A program made the translations under genes and the position numbers. Under the pieces are notes generated by a model. That model worked only from the letters and a program-made list of their open reading frames with translations, had not been told where the DNA came from and did not search any database. Shown here in pieces: positions 11,727 through 26,086 of a DNA stretch of 31,245 nt (positions are counted from its first letter, which is position 1; every line of letters begins with the position of its first letter). The stretch covers positions 5,195 through 36,439 of the forward strand of contig JADIIX010000182.1 of the NCBI GenBank assembly GCA_027604505.1, written 5' to 3'. This stretch comes from Gonapodya sp. JEL0774. Taxonomy: Eukaryota; Monoblepharomycota; Monoblepharidomycetes; Monoblepharidales; Gonapodyaceae.

Positions 11727-14079
11727 ATGCCCCCCCGCAAGAACAAGGCCGCAGACAATGATCCAGAAGATCCAGAAACCTCTGCTCTCGACGAACCCCC
11801 TGCCAAAAAGCGCAAATCCTCCTCCAAGAAGAATGCGAAGACGGACGACGAGCCTGCATCCGATCCGACGCTCGTCCATGATGCGAAAACATCCAAACCC
11901 AAGTCCTCTCAACCACGATCCTCCAAAAAGATCCCCCACGACGACGCGGCCGATGGTGCGGCGGCCGGTGGAAACACGGGCAAGACCGAGACCGAGGACG
12001 ACTCCCACTACCCGCGGAACACAGCCATGCCCGCATCTTACGAGTTCTTACCAGCGAAATCGTCTGGATCGGTGAAGATTGTCAGCTTGAATGTGGCGGG
12101 GATTGCGGCCGCGAGAAAAAAGGGTGATTTTCAGTGCTAAGGGGTCATCGGGAGGGGCCACTCGTGCGCTGGGTCTGCGAGTTTTAATTGGTGCCATTGA
12201 ATCGAACCCGCTACACGTGTGCCGATGATGGGGTGTATGTTTGCGTGTGTGATGTCCGTCACCCCGTGTTCGTGACCAAGATCCGATTCCCGGGACCCTG
12301 GTGCACCTCCCGCTCCGCTCGCGTCACCTTCGCTTCATCTCTCCAAACCAAACCAGGTCTTGACCCCTACGTCGTTGCCGAAAACGCCGACATTCTCTGC
12401 CTCCAAGAGGTGAAACTCCAGTCTCCAGACGCATCGCTCTTCAAGGAAGTGTACCCACACGTCCTATGGTACGTTGCCATCTTAGAAACTGGCCCCGACT
12501 CCTCCGACTCACCAGTTCCTCGTTCACGTACCCTGTACCTCCTTGTTTCGCTTACGAAACCCACCTCACGGACCGCCCACCGTATGCCCTCCTGCTCCCC
12601 AGGTCCCTCCCCACCAGCAAAAAGGGCTATTCTGGCTCCTGCGTCCTTTCCAAACTCCCCCCGCTCTCTATCCGCCTGGGCGTTCCCTCCTCGTCCACCT
12701 CGTCTGTCACATCTACCTCTTTGGACCAGGACCCGGACCCCGAAGGCCGCACCATCACCGCCGAGTTTGAAGGATTCTACCTGGTGGCGAATTACGTGCC
12801 CAACGCAGGGCAGAAGCTGGAACGGTTGGAATACAAAAGAGAGTTCGCGAGGGATGTGAGGGCGCATTTGGTGAGTCTCGGTTTGTTTGTTTTTGATGTG
12901 TGCGAGAGAGGGTGGGTGGGTGGGAGTGATGTGGTCGAGGAGCGGGGGAGGGTGAAACAACATGCAACACGGATTGGGCAAAGTATCCCGGCATCCCATT
13001 TCGATTTATGCAGAGTGGGCAGTGTTTTTATCCAGCGAAAAAACCACAGAGAAGAAAGGGCGAGGACATAGCAAAGAGTTCGGCGTCAGTACATGCATCA
13101 TACATGGGATTCCAGGAACCCAACTTCCGCCCACATTCCCCGTCCGGTCCCACGTCGTCATTCTCACCAATCGCTTTTGCCCCTCCTCCCATGCACCTGT
13201 ACACCCCCCCTCCCCACACAGTCCTCACTGCAAGGTCTCAAACCCGTCGTGTGGACAGGAGATCTCAATGTTGCGCACACGCCTATCGACTTGTCCAGGC
13301 CAAAAGGGAACGCCAAGACGGCTGGGTTCACACCCGAGGAAAGAGAGGGTGAGTGTCCTGGGTTTGCTTACTTTGCGTACCACGCGGTGGAGCACTTTGA
13401 CGCCGCCCGAATGTGCCCACTCCACACTGCACCCGCCTACCGTGGCGATGGTGGTACACTTCTCCCGACTTTCCGTGATCGCGTCTCAAACCTCTGCCAT
13501 TCACACATCCCCAACATAACAGATTTTACCACCACCTTGTCGGAGCTCGATTTGGTGGACGCGTGGAGGCACTTGCACCCTACCGAGAAGGACTTCACGT
13601 ACTATTCGTACAGGTTTAATTGCAGGCGTAAGTTTTCGAACACTTCCCATCGTCACCATCAGTCATCCAAGTTTCTGCTCGCATGCGACTGTCCCTTTCC
13701 CCACCGCTCGCCCCCTCCACGCCTTCACTCCCTCACACGTTTTCAAACGCCGTCGCCTTCCACTTCGGACCACACCCAAACACGTGCGTTGAAATCTCTT
13801 CTCTATCACAGAAAAACATCTGGGCTGGCGCCTCGACTACTTCGTGGTGTCTCGAGCACTGGTCGACAAGGTTTCATCGTGCGAGATTCGAAATCAGGTT
13901 TACGGCTGTTCCGGTGGGTTGTTGGAGTGCTTGTCGATTAGGTCCCGAACCTGTTGGCGAATTATTTATTCGTCGTGGCTTTGCTGCGACCCTGGGAACT
14001 CAATGTGCCCTTTTCCTATCCCATCATGACTCATGCGTTCACAGATCACGTGCCGCTCGCTCTCGAGCTCGTTCTGTAG
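11727..14079 (+). CDS. APE1: AP endonuclease, APE1/exonuclease III family
   Basis: Cleaves the backbone 5' to abasic sites in base excision repair. Seven exons: 11727-12123, 12357-12468, 12516-12870, 13222-13348, 13523-13627, 13812-13913 and 14045-14079, about 410 residues. I chose the ATG at 11727 ([10 protein letters not shown]); the frame stays open up to an ATG at 11469, which would add 86 residues and possibly an organelle leader. The first 110 residues are Lys/Ser/Asp-rich with a nuclear localisation pattern ([12 protein letters not shown]). Catalytic elements are seen in order: [19 protein letters not shown] (metal-binding Glu), [12 protein letters not shown] (Tyr), WTGDLNVAH (Asp and Asn), [16 protein letters not shown] (Asp) and [10 protein letters not shown] (Asp-His pair). 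The residue matching human Asp70, in SWNVDG, is Ala here. No GRF zinc finger follows, so it is APE1-like rather than Apn2-like. The exon 2/3 junction (PHV to YETH) is the least certain. Confidence 0.93.
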
Positions 14080-14383
14080 CCACTCGGTGCCAAAGGGATT
14101 ACAGCGTTCTGGTGGTTGTGCTCTTTCTTCGTTCCGCTGAGGGTAAAGCCAGAGTTCTAAGTACCGTGTATTCGGTTTCTGATTAAAGCAATTGTAACCA
14201 CATACATATCTTGGCGTATACCGGAGTTGCTTTGTTTTGCGAAGTCGACGCGAAGGGAGATCTTGCATGCTGGGGCAAGGGCAGTCACAGCCAACCGAAA
14301 ACCCCGACAGACCACATATCCCCAATCTCCCCCCAAAGCGAAGCGAGCTCTCACCTAGTCTTGCGTCATCTTGCTGCTTTCTG
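14080..14383. other. Spacer between AP endonuclease and kinase
   Basis: About 300 bases containing the 3' end of the endonuclease transcript and the promoter and 5' leader of the kinase, both on the plus strand. The kinase reading frame stays open upstream to 14237, so a longer N-terminus is possible. No repeat or RNA gene is visible. Confidence 0.5.
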
Positions 14384-17388
<3,005 letters not shown>

Positions 17389-17449
17389 ATCTGTCCAATT
17401 AACAAGTTCGGGAATACAAACGATCCGTCGACGATAACATAACTGCTGT
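17389..17449. other. Very short convergent spacer
   Basis: Only 61 bases separate the stop codon of the kinase (+) from the stop codon of the methyltransferase (-). The two 3' untranslated regions must overlap each other or the neighbouring coding sequence, so antisense overlap of the mature transcripts is expected. Confidence 0.85.
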
Positions 17450-20400
17450 TCATCTCCGCTTGGATCGACCCACACCAGATGAGACGGTCAATGGTGTTGT
17501 ATCGACATTGTTGGGAATCCGCATCGATGTTTCGGAAGTTTTCGAGACAACACTCAAGGATCGCAAACCCCCCGGCTCTTTAACCTTGGATTTCTTCTTC
17601 CCGTACCGGGGGTTTCGGCCCTGCTTCTGACTGCGCAAGCGCTCTACAAGGTCATCGATTCGGGGACGCGAGCCCACCACCTCTCTGAATTTACTTTGGG
17701 CATCATCGACCTTGCTATGCGGAGACTCACTCAGGATCTATAGTAGTCCAGAAGATTGTCAGGGCCGAGTACTGCCACAGGCTATTCTGAACGACCATGC
17801 ACACCTTTGATGAAACTTGCAGCAAGTTCCTTACTAAGAAGACACGAATGGTCTGGTATGCCGGACGCCTCGCAGAAATCTCCTTTATCAGCCCGGTGTA
17901 ACGTTCTCGCTGATGCTTCTTCATGTAGAAGAGGCGCTCAAGGTGGGATTCGTTCACCGCAGTCTTCGGAAAGAATAGATTGGTCCAATGTGTTCAAAAA
18001 GAGAGCACCACTTCACGAGTGCATAAGTACCTTCTTCTTCGCAGCGTACTTTCCCTTTCGCGCTCCAATTGTCTCCTCTGGAGAATATAGTTTGAGACAG
18101 TACTCTCATAAGTCACAGTACTTGAAAATGAAGGATGACCTTTCGTATACTCACCCTGCTTCAACTTTTCCACCTTCCGATTAATACCAATAAATCCTCG
18201 ACATTTCTCGGTACCGCAAAGGCACTTTTGCATAACCTGACCTGCATTCTCGTAGCGATAATCGTAAGTGAGTTCCGTCCGCGCGGGAATGTCTTCGCTA
18301 GCGAAGAGTCCAACTGCATATTCCCCTCCAACGTGCCTACAACAACATACAAAAGGCGTTAGCATTCTAAAAATATAAATATATATAAGACTTGGGCACT
18401 GGCTTACCACTTCTCAATGTGGCAGTTCGGATCGCAGCTGTGATTCACAAACCGTGCTTCTGTACCTTTGATGTGAGCGTCAACCACCTCACCATCTTCA
18501 TACTCGAGCATGTAAAAGGCATGATTGTCGGCATATACTGTAGACATCCGCTCGAAGCACGTGTCCTCGGAAATGATCTCGCCACGATATTCGCAAACCA
18601 GAGTGCCTTTAGCAATAGGCTCCAAAGTACGGAGACCAAATCCGCGAGAAGACACCTGAAGAAATGGAAGTACAATGAACTTTTGCGGTGAAAGAAGGCC
18701 GGGGACCAATGCTCACCCAGCACACATCCAAACCTGCAACCTGTTCCCCCTTTTGGAAACGGCGATTGGAGCACTGCTCTCCACAAGGACACAATTCGTC
18801 TAAAAGGTCGATGAGCTCCTCAGAGGTGAGCGTACGGATGATCGTTACAATTCAGTCTGTACTGACCACATTCAACCAGTGTCACCCTATTGATACAATC
18901 CTCCAAGCATCCTGGTTCCCCAGTTTTCGGTGGTGTACAATTACAGATTGCCCGGATACGAGCCTGTCGAGGCTTCCGCTCCACAAATATGTCTTTTATC
19001 AGCACAATGACGGTGAACGTGTGGTAGCATGTCAAATTCAGAACCCTTGAGGATGTACGATGAGACGTCAACCCACTCTTGGATATTTTTTGATACCTGC
19101 TGGGCCGCTCGGTACAAGTCTTCATCCGGAGCTGTAGCAAAAACGGGCGAAAGCGTGACTCGCTGCATAAAGTTTCTTTTTGTGGCGGTTGCTGTTCTCA
19201 AATTCTACTCACGTCGTTGATTCCTCCGTCGTCATACCATTTTTCTAGATCCCATGGCAGTTCAAAATCCCTCTCCTCCGAAATAAGACTCTCCCCCAGG
19301 TAATGGATCGGAAACGCAAATTTGAAAACAGACGGCAGGGACCTCGCACCACTAGGTGATTCCATCTCGGCAGTTCCCGTGCGAGGTTTAGAGAAGTCGA
19401 CTGAGTAGATTCCGCAGTTTTCATAACGTTTCGCCAACGAGAGGGGTGTATCGGTAAACGTTATTGGAGGGTCGGGCTCCACCTTGACCAACCTTGACTG
19501 CTGGTTACGTTTCTTGGGCCTCGATTCGAATGATTCTCTCCGAGAATTTGGAGCTTTTCGGGAAACACTGTCCGTATCCTCCTCATCATCCGTTTCATGT
19601 GAATTTCCAATAAAGCCTCGACGCCTCTTGATTGAGGCTAGCTTCACAGGCGACATTTCTCGACGTCGTCGCTTGATGGACCGGACATTGCCTTCACCTC
19701 CCACGTCATCTCTACACCACTCTTCGACCTGCATTCGAGCAATCGATTCGAGCTCAGGAAGCTCGTCTTGAACCACTGCGTCGTCCATCCATCCCATAAT
19801 GCGCTTGGCGGGACCACCCAACCTTGCACCAACAAGCTTCCGTAATGCGATTTCCGGTATGACACCAAAGAGGTCAATATCGTGCACGGAATAGAGAGCG
19901 GGGATCGGGGACTGGAAAAATCTTTCTATCTGGTCGCGTACAGAGACCTTGATGCCGCCACCCAGTATTCTGCAAAACGGTGCTTGGGTCAGATCTGGAA
20001 GAGGCTCCAGCAAATATTCTCGCTTCGCCAATATTGAAGCTGCTGGGGTCGAAAGCTCAGTGCCAGAGCGGAGGCGGGTGTGCACTATGGGACTCTACAG
20101 ATTGCGAAATATTACGTCCATCTTCCCGCTGATATTCTTGCACCACGATACAAGCGTTTGACTTACATGTCTCAAGTCCTCCGCAATCAGTAAGCCGGCG
20201 CTCCGAGCCGAGTTGTTGTGTTTTTCCATAGGTTCGTCTCCTTCTCTCGGGTCATCCTCCTCCACTCGTGACGGTTTGCGATAATGAATTAAATTAGTTT
20301 GCTTATTCACTCCGCCGGTCCCGAATGCGGCAGCTTTCTCTGTCGTCCCGACACCTCCCGATCTTTGAGGAATGACAGAACATCCGGAAATGATGGACTT

Positions 20401-21284
20401 GCCTTCCGGAGAAGGCGGTTGAGGGGCCTCTGCCAGGGGAATGACAACACGACCGGCCCTGGGCTTTGATACTGAAGTCTGAGTGGTCGGCTCCGTGTTC
20501 TCCTTAGCTGAGGCGACTCGGCGGCGCTTGGGTTGGAAACAAGTGGCCGCTTCGTCTGCAGACAACGGTACTTCGATGCCCCCGCGCAAGGTCAAACGAG
20601 TTCCTGATGTAGCCTGATGTTGGTCAGAAGATGGTGCACTGCGTCCAAGTACACGCAATGTAGTAGAGTTTTGCACTTTGAGTGAGGAATTCATGTCTCC
20701 GATCCGAGAGGAAGTTGTATCCGACCGTCGGGGCTGAGTGTGATATATGCCCTGGCCTTTTAACGAGACTATGGGGTCAGTGGAGAGTGGGTGTAGCTGC
20801 CAATCACCACAAGTGGGTCAGATGCACAATGAACGGAAGCGTCATGTTCAGCACCAGAACATCGAACCCTACCTTAGCGACTCTCCTTGACAATCTGGCA
20901 GGAGCCTCTCTCGTTTCGGGTGATAGACCGACGTCACCATCCTGAGACGCAACAAGAGTTGCTTGGTCTGAATCACTTGGGGTAGGTGATGGCGGTGGGG
21001 TGTAGTTCCTGGTTTAAATTGAGAGGTTCAATGTCACCGAGCCTACACTGACATGCCAAGAGTCCAGTCTTTTATCGCGATCGCGGACAAATGACTGATA
21101 AAAACCGAACGGCACTGATCACGCTTTCTGCGGTGGTGCCGGGCGACCAAACCGGTTCAATGATGCACTTCGCAATCCATAGATTTCCAACAGTCGAGTA
21201 CACACGATGAAAATTTCAGAAGACTCACGTGTGCTTCGACGTCAGGTCTGCTTGGCGGACCGATCGTCTGGGAGGTTCCTTCAT
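17450..21284 (-). CDS. ASH1L: ASH1-type SET-domain histone H3K36 methyltransferase
   Basis: Nuclear lysine methyltransferase. Twelve exons: 21284-21229, 21008-20873, 20751-20167, 20094-19213, 19131-19077, 18992-18867, 18799-18717, 18655-18408, 18336-18155, 18077-18031, 17963-17805 and 17737-17450; every phase joins, 948 residues. The start MKEPPRRSVRQADLTSKH gives the longest supported frame. The N-terminal half is disordered, with basic runs (KRRRRE, IKRRRG). FELPWDLEKWYDD (from about 536) fits the FxLP motif by which ASH1 proteins bind MRG15. The AWS domain follows (RYQKISKNIFVERKP, CNC...GC..DCINR...EC..LCPCGEQCSNRRFQ), then SET: SRGFGLRT, EYRGEII, EARFVNHSCDPNC (NHSC at 712-715), ELTYDY (745-750) and the post-SET CLCGTEKCRG. 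VFLVRN (841-846) matches the segment just after post-SET in animal ASH1L. GTEARFVNHSC and ELTYDY favour ASH1 over SETD2 or NSD. Bromodomain, PHD and BAH of animal ASH1 are absent. Confidence 0.92.
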
Positions 21285-21514
21285 TCAAATGATTCAGAAG
21301 AAATGCAGGCCAACAAGCGGTGAGATTACGCAAGCAGGCCCAAATCACTAGTTAGCGTCGTGGGATGGGACACGACGATCGATCCGAGTAGAATCGGACG
21401 GGGTTTATTCGAAATAGTGGAGCCTGTTTCCTGTGGTCGCGCGCTCGGGCCAAGACCCATGCATTCCAACACCAGTTCCGGTCTTAGTCGGTCTCAAGCC
21501 ATCAGGACTGTAAC
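21285..21514. promoter_or_regulatory. Compact divergent promoter region
   Basis: 230 bases separate the start codons of the ASH1-like methyltransferase (-) and the unidentified 1076-residue protein (+), so promoters and 5' leaders of both must lie here. It is still CpG-rich, unlike the 3' part of the plus-strand gene. I see no obvious TATA box. The function is inferred from gene arrangement only. Confidence 0.5.
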
Positions 21515-24500
21515 ATGGGCGATCCCGACGCTAATCGTGTTCTCTCTGCTAAGGAGATTCTTCCGGTAGATTTCGCGGAATCGTTGAGACTTGTGAGGAC
21601 TTTATTCCCCTAGACAGCGGAAGTGCTGCTCTTACAAGAGATGAACCTGTCGGGAGTTTACTTAATCGAATTCGTCCCGAAGCTTGTCGTGAAACGCCCC
21701 TCATCGTTCCTGGGAGGTATTCTCTCGTCGTCCAGCAGTCGACTATCTATTCTTCACGGCACCCTCGATGACCTCAAGACTTTAACAGCGACGCGGAAGC
21801 TACAGCTTCCATCGGCATTTATTTCTGACCTTCAATTTCCGTCGCCCGTCGTACCCATGTCAGAGTTTGGAAGGGGCATCGGCTCCGCCCTTGACCAAGA
21901 GAGTTCTTGGTTGACAGACACTTTCGCCGCATCTCTGCTCCCGCTTTCTTGTGATCTCTCGGAACTTCCAATGTTGCGATCATCTTTGGAAGAGTGCTTC
22001 CGGGCTGCTTCTCCCGAATCTTCTCTTCTTGCTGATTTTGTGGAGACTGTTCTTGACGAATTAATTGACAAAGAAATTGCAGCTGAGAATGGTCAGTTAT
22101 TACCACCCCTGACTCAAGGGAGAGGTGTTTGAGTTCCACCTCTTGACATAATAATCAGTGCCCCATTGTATCCGTCCTCACAGCGGAATCCTCTTTCTCA
22201 CCAACATTGCCCCATCGAATACTGCTTCATTTCATTTCGTGGTATTACAAAGAGATCATTTATCAAAGCAGATCATCTTCTTCTGAGTCTCCATTTGGCT
22301 CTTTAATGAGGAAACATGCTCAAACTTCAAGAGAGAAGAAAGGAGTTGCCAACATTTTTGTATGGGTGACATCTTTACAACATCGGTGAGTAAAGATTGG
22401 ACAAGCAATTGATGCTTTGGTTCTACCATCACATAGTCCACACTGAGGTGTGAGACTTGGATTGATCTTTGCTCACAAGTCACAGTGCATAAACTGACAT
22501 CCCATTAATCTTGTTGTTATAAGGCAAGCTCCCTCTCAATTTTGGCACAGAAAATCAGAGGATGTACTCCCTTCATTGAGAACTATTGAAGGCAAGTGAC
22601 TAATTTGTATTGAAATGAACTTTGTCTATTGTCACCAATGCTTGATTTATTCCTAGTGATATTTCATGACTTCCTTCCAAATATGTCTCTTTCAAGCTCT
22701 ATGCAGTGGACAGACCCCACAGCCCCCACAGATATGCTTCAAATCTCTGTAAAGCTCTTGCATTCACTCCTGGATGGTGGGAACTTTTTGCCAAATGACT
22801 CTGCAAAAATCCACACTGCTGGTTTTGAAGAACTCTTGAGAGTAGCTTGCTTAGTTGGGGAATATAAGAAGTCTGTTGTGGTGGAAGTTTACCTGTGCAT
22901 CAAGGTATGCAAAAAAGTTCAATGTTCAATGTTGCAACTCATTTTAAATGTTAAATTGTTTCATTCCTGAAAGCACCTCTTGTTTCTGGGACACCTTAGC
23001 AGACCACATTTATTCTTTGATGAGTTGCCAGAAAAGGTATTCCAAAAGTGGTTTACAAGTCAACACGATTTGTCAAAACTTGTTTCACAAGAGGTAAGGC
23101 CTGAGATGTTCATGTCTGAAATGGAGTAAGCATGAAGGCAAAGAATTTCTAACAGATAGTTGGTCTCCTGTGCTTGATGCTGAAAGTTCCCTCTGTTCCA
23201 GTACAACTTTCATCTCTTTACAATCATGAGACTGCACAACTTGTCACATTGATTTTGAGAACACTGGAATATGATGGCCCAAAGCCATTTTATCTATCAT
23301 GGCTCTATCAGAAGCGCTCTCATAAGTTTGGACTTGAAACCCAAACAAGATTGTGGTCACTTTTGGATAAGATCTCTTTCCAACTTTTATTATCAGATTT
23401 GAAGAGTAAAACTGCACTTCTGGCTGAAACTGGCAGCAATATACAGTCTTCTCATCTTTTGCAAACAAAATGTTTACTTCAGGCAAGAATGGGTTGTTGT
23501 AGTCGTGCCCAATTTTCTTGATGTCAGAAATTTTCTTTTCACTGATAGAAACTACAAAACCACTTTCCCAAAAAATCATCACTACTGACCTGGTTGATTA
23601 TTTTATTGGCCAGATTTTGTCTCCTATGTTTTTGTTTCATATTTGCACAGACATTTCTTGAAAGAATTGCTCCTGTTCCATCCTATCATCTTCAGACTGC
23701 AATTGAGTGTGCATCAAATTGTCAGGGAGAGCTTGGTTATTATTATTGCAGTTTGTGGGCAGAATCACAGGAACATGTCAGAAATTACTTTGAGGTTCCT
23801 ACACTTGAGCTTATTATAGCACCTGCTCTTTCAATTGCCAACATCTCCTGGGACATAACTTATGGGGCCCTTCAGCCTCTTATTTTTGAACAAGAAGCTC
23901 AAGTTCTTAATTGGCTCTTGTGGTCTGAAAACCATCTTTACTTATTGTCAGAACACCTTGTTGGCAAATTTATGCATATCTTTTCACTTTATCTTTTTAA
24001 TGGTGTTAGAGCCATGCAGGAGTTGAGAAGCAACTTGAGAGTTAAGATTGATATTGGCTATCAGCAGGCCAGATTAAAGGGATGGACTCTTATGTCAAAA
24101 CGCCATGTCTCCTTGGAGACCTTGCTTCTTTATCAGTTTGCACCCACCAAATACTACCATAGCTATGTTGAAGTGGGTGGGTCACTTAATAACTTCACTT
24201 TGCATCTTTTGAAAAATTATTGCTTTCTAGCAATCATTAATCCGAACTGAGGGGACATTAATGACTTTCTCTCTGACTATGACTAGCATGAATACCCTTC
24301 TTGCCCATTTTATGGCAGGAAACAATCTCACTGTAATGGAAGTCACATTGCATGTTATCTCCAAGTTCCAGAAACTACTTTCAATATGGAAATTGAAGTT
24401 TACAAATTTACAGAGGCAGTTAAATGAAGCCATGCTTCTTTCAACTTCAAATGCCATGTCAACTTTGTTTGGAGATTGCTGGAGAGAGAATAGGTTGGGT

Positions 24501-25556
24501 TATGTGGAATATCTTCCCACAAAGAAAGTTTTCTTCAGAACAGATGCAACCATATGTTCAACTTTGGATACAGATGTGTCCACATCTTCAACTTTGGATA
24601 CTTCTGTTCTTGACCATCATACTGCAGGACCACTTCCAGCAGCAGCACCCATTTTGCAATCTGTTGAGTCACATGTATTATATGACATTCTGCAGCAATA
24701 TGAATTGGAACTCAGTAGTGATGTCTCTGCAGATGGCTCATCACAGGTATTAATGACCAGTTACAGTGTGCTAACAGCAGAAGAAAGAGAAGTCCTTATT
24801 GAAGACTCAGGGATTTCAAATGCGGTGGCAATGAATAGCAGCAGTCAACTGAATTGTATGGTTGGCAATGTTGGAAGCACATTGCCACCAGATAATACTT
24901 CTGAGATGGTACACATAGTTTCTGAACTCATGCTGGCAGATTCAGGTATGTGATGGGTGACATATATTTAAGTGCACTGAGCTAATATAATCTGATTAGT
25001 CAGTGTAACTGAGAGCTTTACTCTTAGTCTCAACAGCAATCAAGTTCTTGAAGCACAAGGAATGGTTGATCACATTCTCCCATATTCATCTTCAATAACA
25101 CCAGTTGGAGTCACTGCACAGATGCAATTTATTTCTTCCTTTCCCAAACAAGAATGTGCTATTAATGACCCCTTAGCACAAATGTCTGGGAGTCGTAGCA
25201 ACATGCCAATGTTTATCACTCCACCAGTGCAAAGAATATGCAGTTGGTTTGAGCAGGTGCCCCTTTTTAAGTTTCCAACTTGCATCAATAACAAACATGA
25301 CATTCCACAACTGACAAAGCAAAGTGTCAAACATTCCACAAATAATGATGACAACTTGTTCACTAATTTAATGGCACATTCATCAAAGTGCAATTATATT
25401 GGCACCTTTAGGGGCTTTATGGCTTTTAAACAGTGTGGTAAGTTGCAGGTGGTTGCAATCTGAATTAAACCTTGCTTACTTTCAACTTTTCCAGATGCTG
25501 AATCTGTAATTGATGGATTTGAAAGTTGTACCTGCCCTGCTACCCTTACTTTATAA
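21515..25556 (+). CDS. Unidentified large helical protein, eleven exons
   Basis: I do not recognise the family. Exons: 21515-21565, 21614-22091, 22184-22385, 22524-22591, 22657-22904, 22974-23093, 23156-23482, 23651-24172, 24231-24945, 25000-25437 and 25495-25556; all ten junctions keep phase, giving 1076 residues. That continuity is strong evidence of a real, undecayed gene. Two donors are GC (22592 GCAAGT, 23483 GCAAGA). The protein starts MGDPDANRVLSAKEILP and looks helical and Leu-rich over most of its length, for example EELLRVACLVGEYKKSVVVE and ETQTRLWSLLDKISFQLLL, suggesting a helical-repeat scaffold. ECASNCQGELGYYYCSLWAE and ITYGALQPLIFEQEAQ weakly recall FAT-type repeats of ATM-like kinases, but no kinase domain follows. 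The last 350 residues are Ser/Thr/Asn-rich. The first two exons and the start of exon 3 are CpG-rich, the rest CpG-poor. No signal peptide is apparent. Confidence 0.7.
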
Positions 25557-25720
25557 GACAATTGGAAACTTTGATTGACCAACAATACTTCTTAACTTAT
25601 ATACATATTACAAAGCAAGGCACTTATTTACTCTGTCAAAACTGTAAGATTACATTTTGTGTGACAGGACTTATAATATTGTGGCATATGCACTGCATGT
25701 AAATTACAGATGCAATATTT
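25557..25720. other. 3' flank of the unidentified gene
   Basis: AT-rich, CpG-free stretch between the stop codon of the unidentified gene and the putative LTR. It probably holds the 3' untranslated region. Nothing else is seen. Confidence 0.4.
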
Positions 25721-26067
25721 TGTAAGACCTCCTCACAAGGAGAAACTTGCCACCCTCAAATTCTCTTTTCTGCACTCCCTGTCATAAATCTCTCATAGTA
25801 TGTCACTGATTGGGCAAACAGAGGTTCCCTAGCAGCTTAGCTTGTATGATGCATACTTCCAAACTGCAGTAGAGGTTTTTTTACCCTTGTATACTAGTTC
25901 CCTGGGTCTATTTTGATATGTCCCAATGTACGTAAAGAGAAAATAAGAGAAAATACACACCAAGAACCCTTGGGGTCCAAACAATGTACCACTGTACGTG
26001 AACAAACCATCTGAGCCCAAACACACAAAACACACAGAGATAGTCTCCCAGCTGAAATAATCTAACA
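25721..26067 (-). mobile_element. Putative LTR of a retrotransposon, minus orientation
   Basis: Read on the minus strand, a purine-rich tract (GGAGCCCAGGGGTGGGGAG, about 26068-26086) is followed directly by TGTTAGATTATTTCAGCTGG, the standard arrangement of polypurine tract and LTR start in Ty1/copia-like elements. The opposite end that best fits is CTTACA at 25721-25726, giving 347 bp with near-matching TGTTAG/CTTACA ends. The 25721 end is a guess from terminal bases; the 26067 end is better supported. I could not recognise element coding sequence immediately inside (26090-26400), so this may be a truncated or heavily decayed copy. Confidence 0.42.
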
Positions 26068-26086
26068 CTCCCCACCCCTGGGCTCC

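Noticed and set aside
23651-24945. Tel1/ATM kinase assignment for the unidentified gene
   Set aside because: Only loose FAT-like resemblance; there is no PI3K-like kinase domain before the stop and the protein is far too short.
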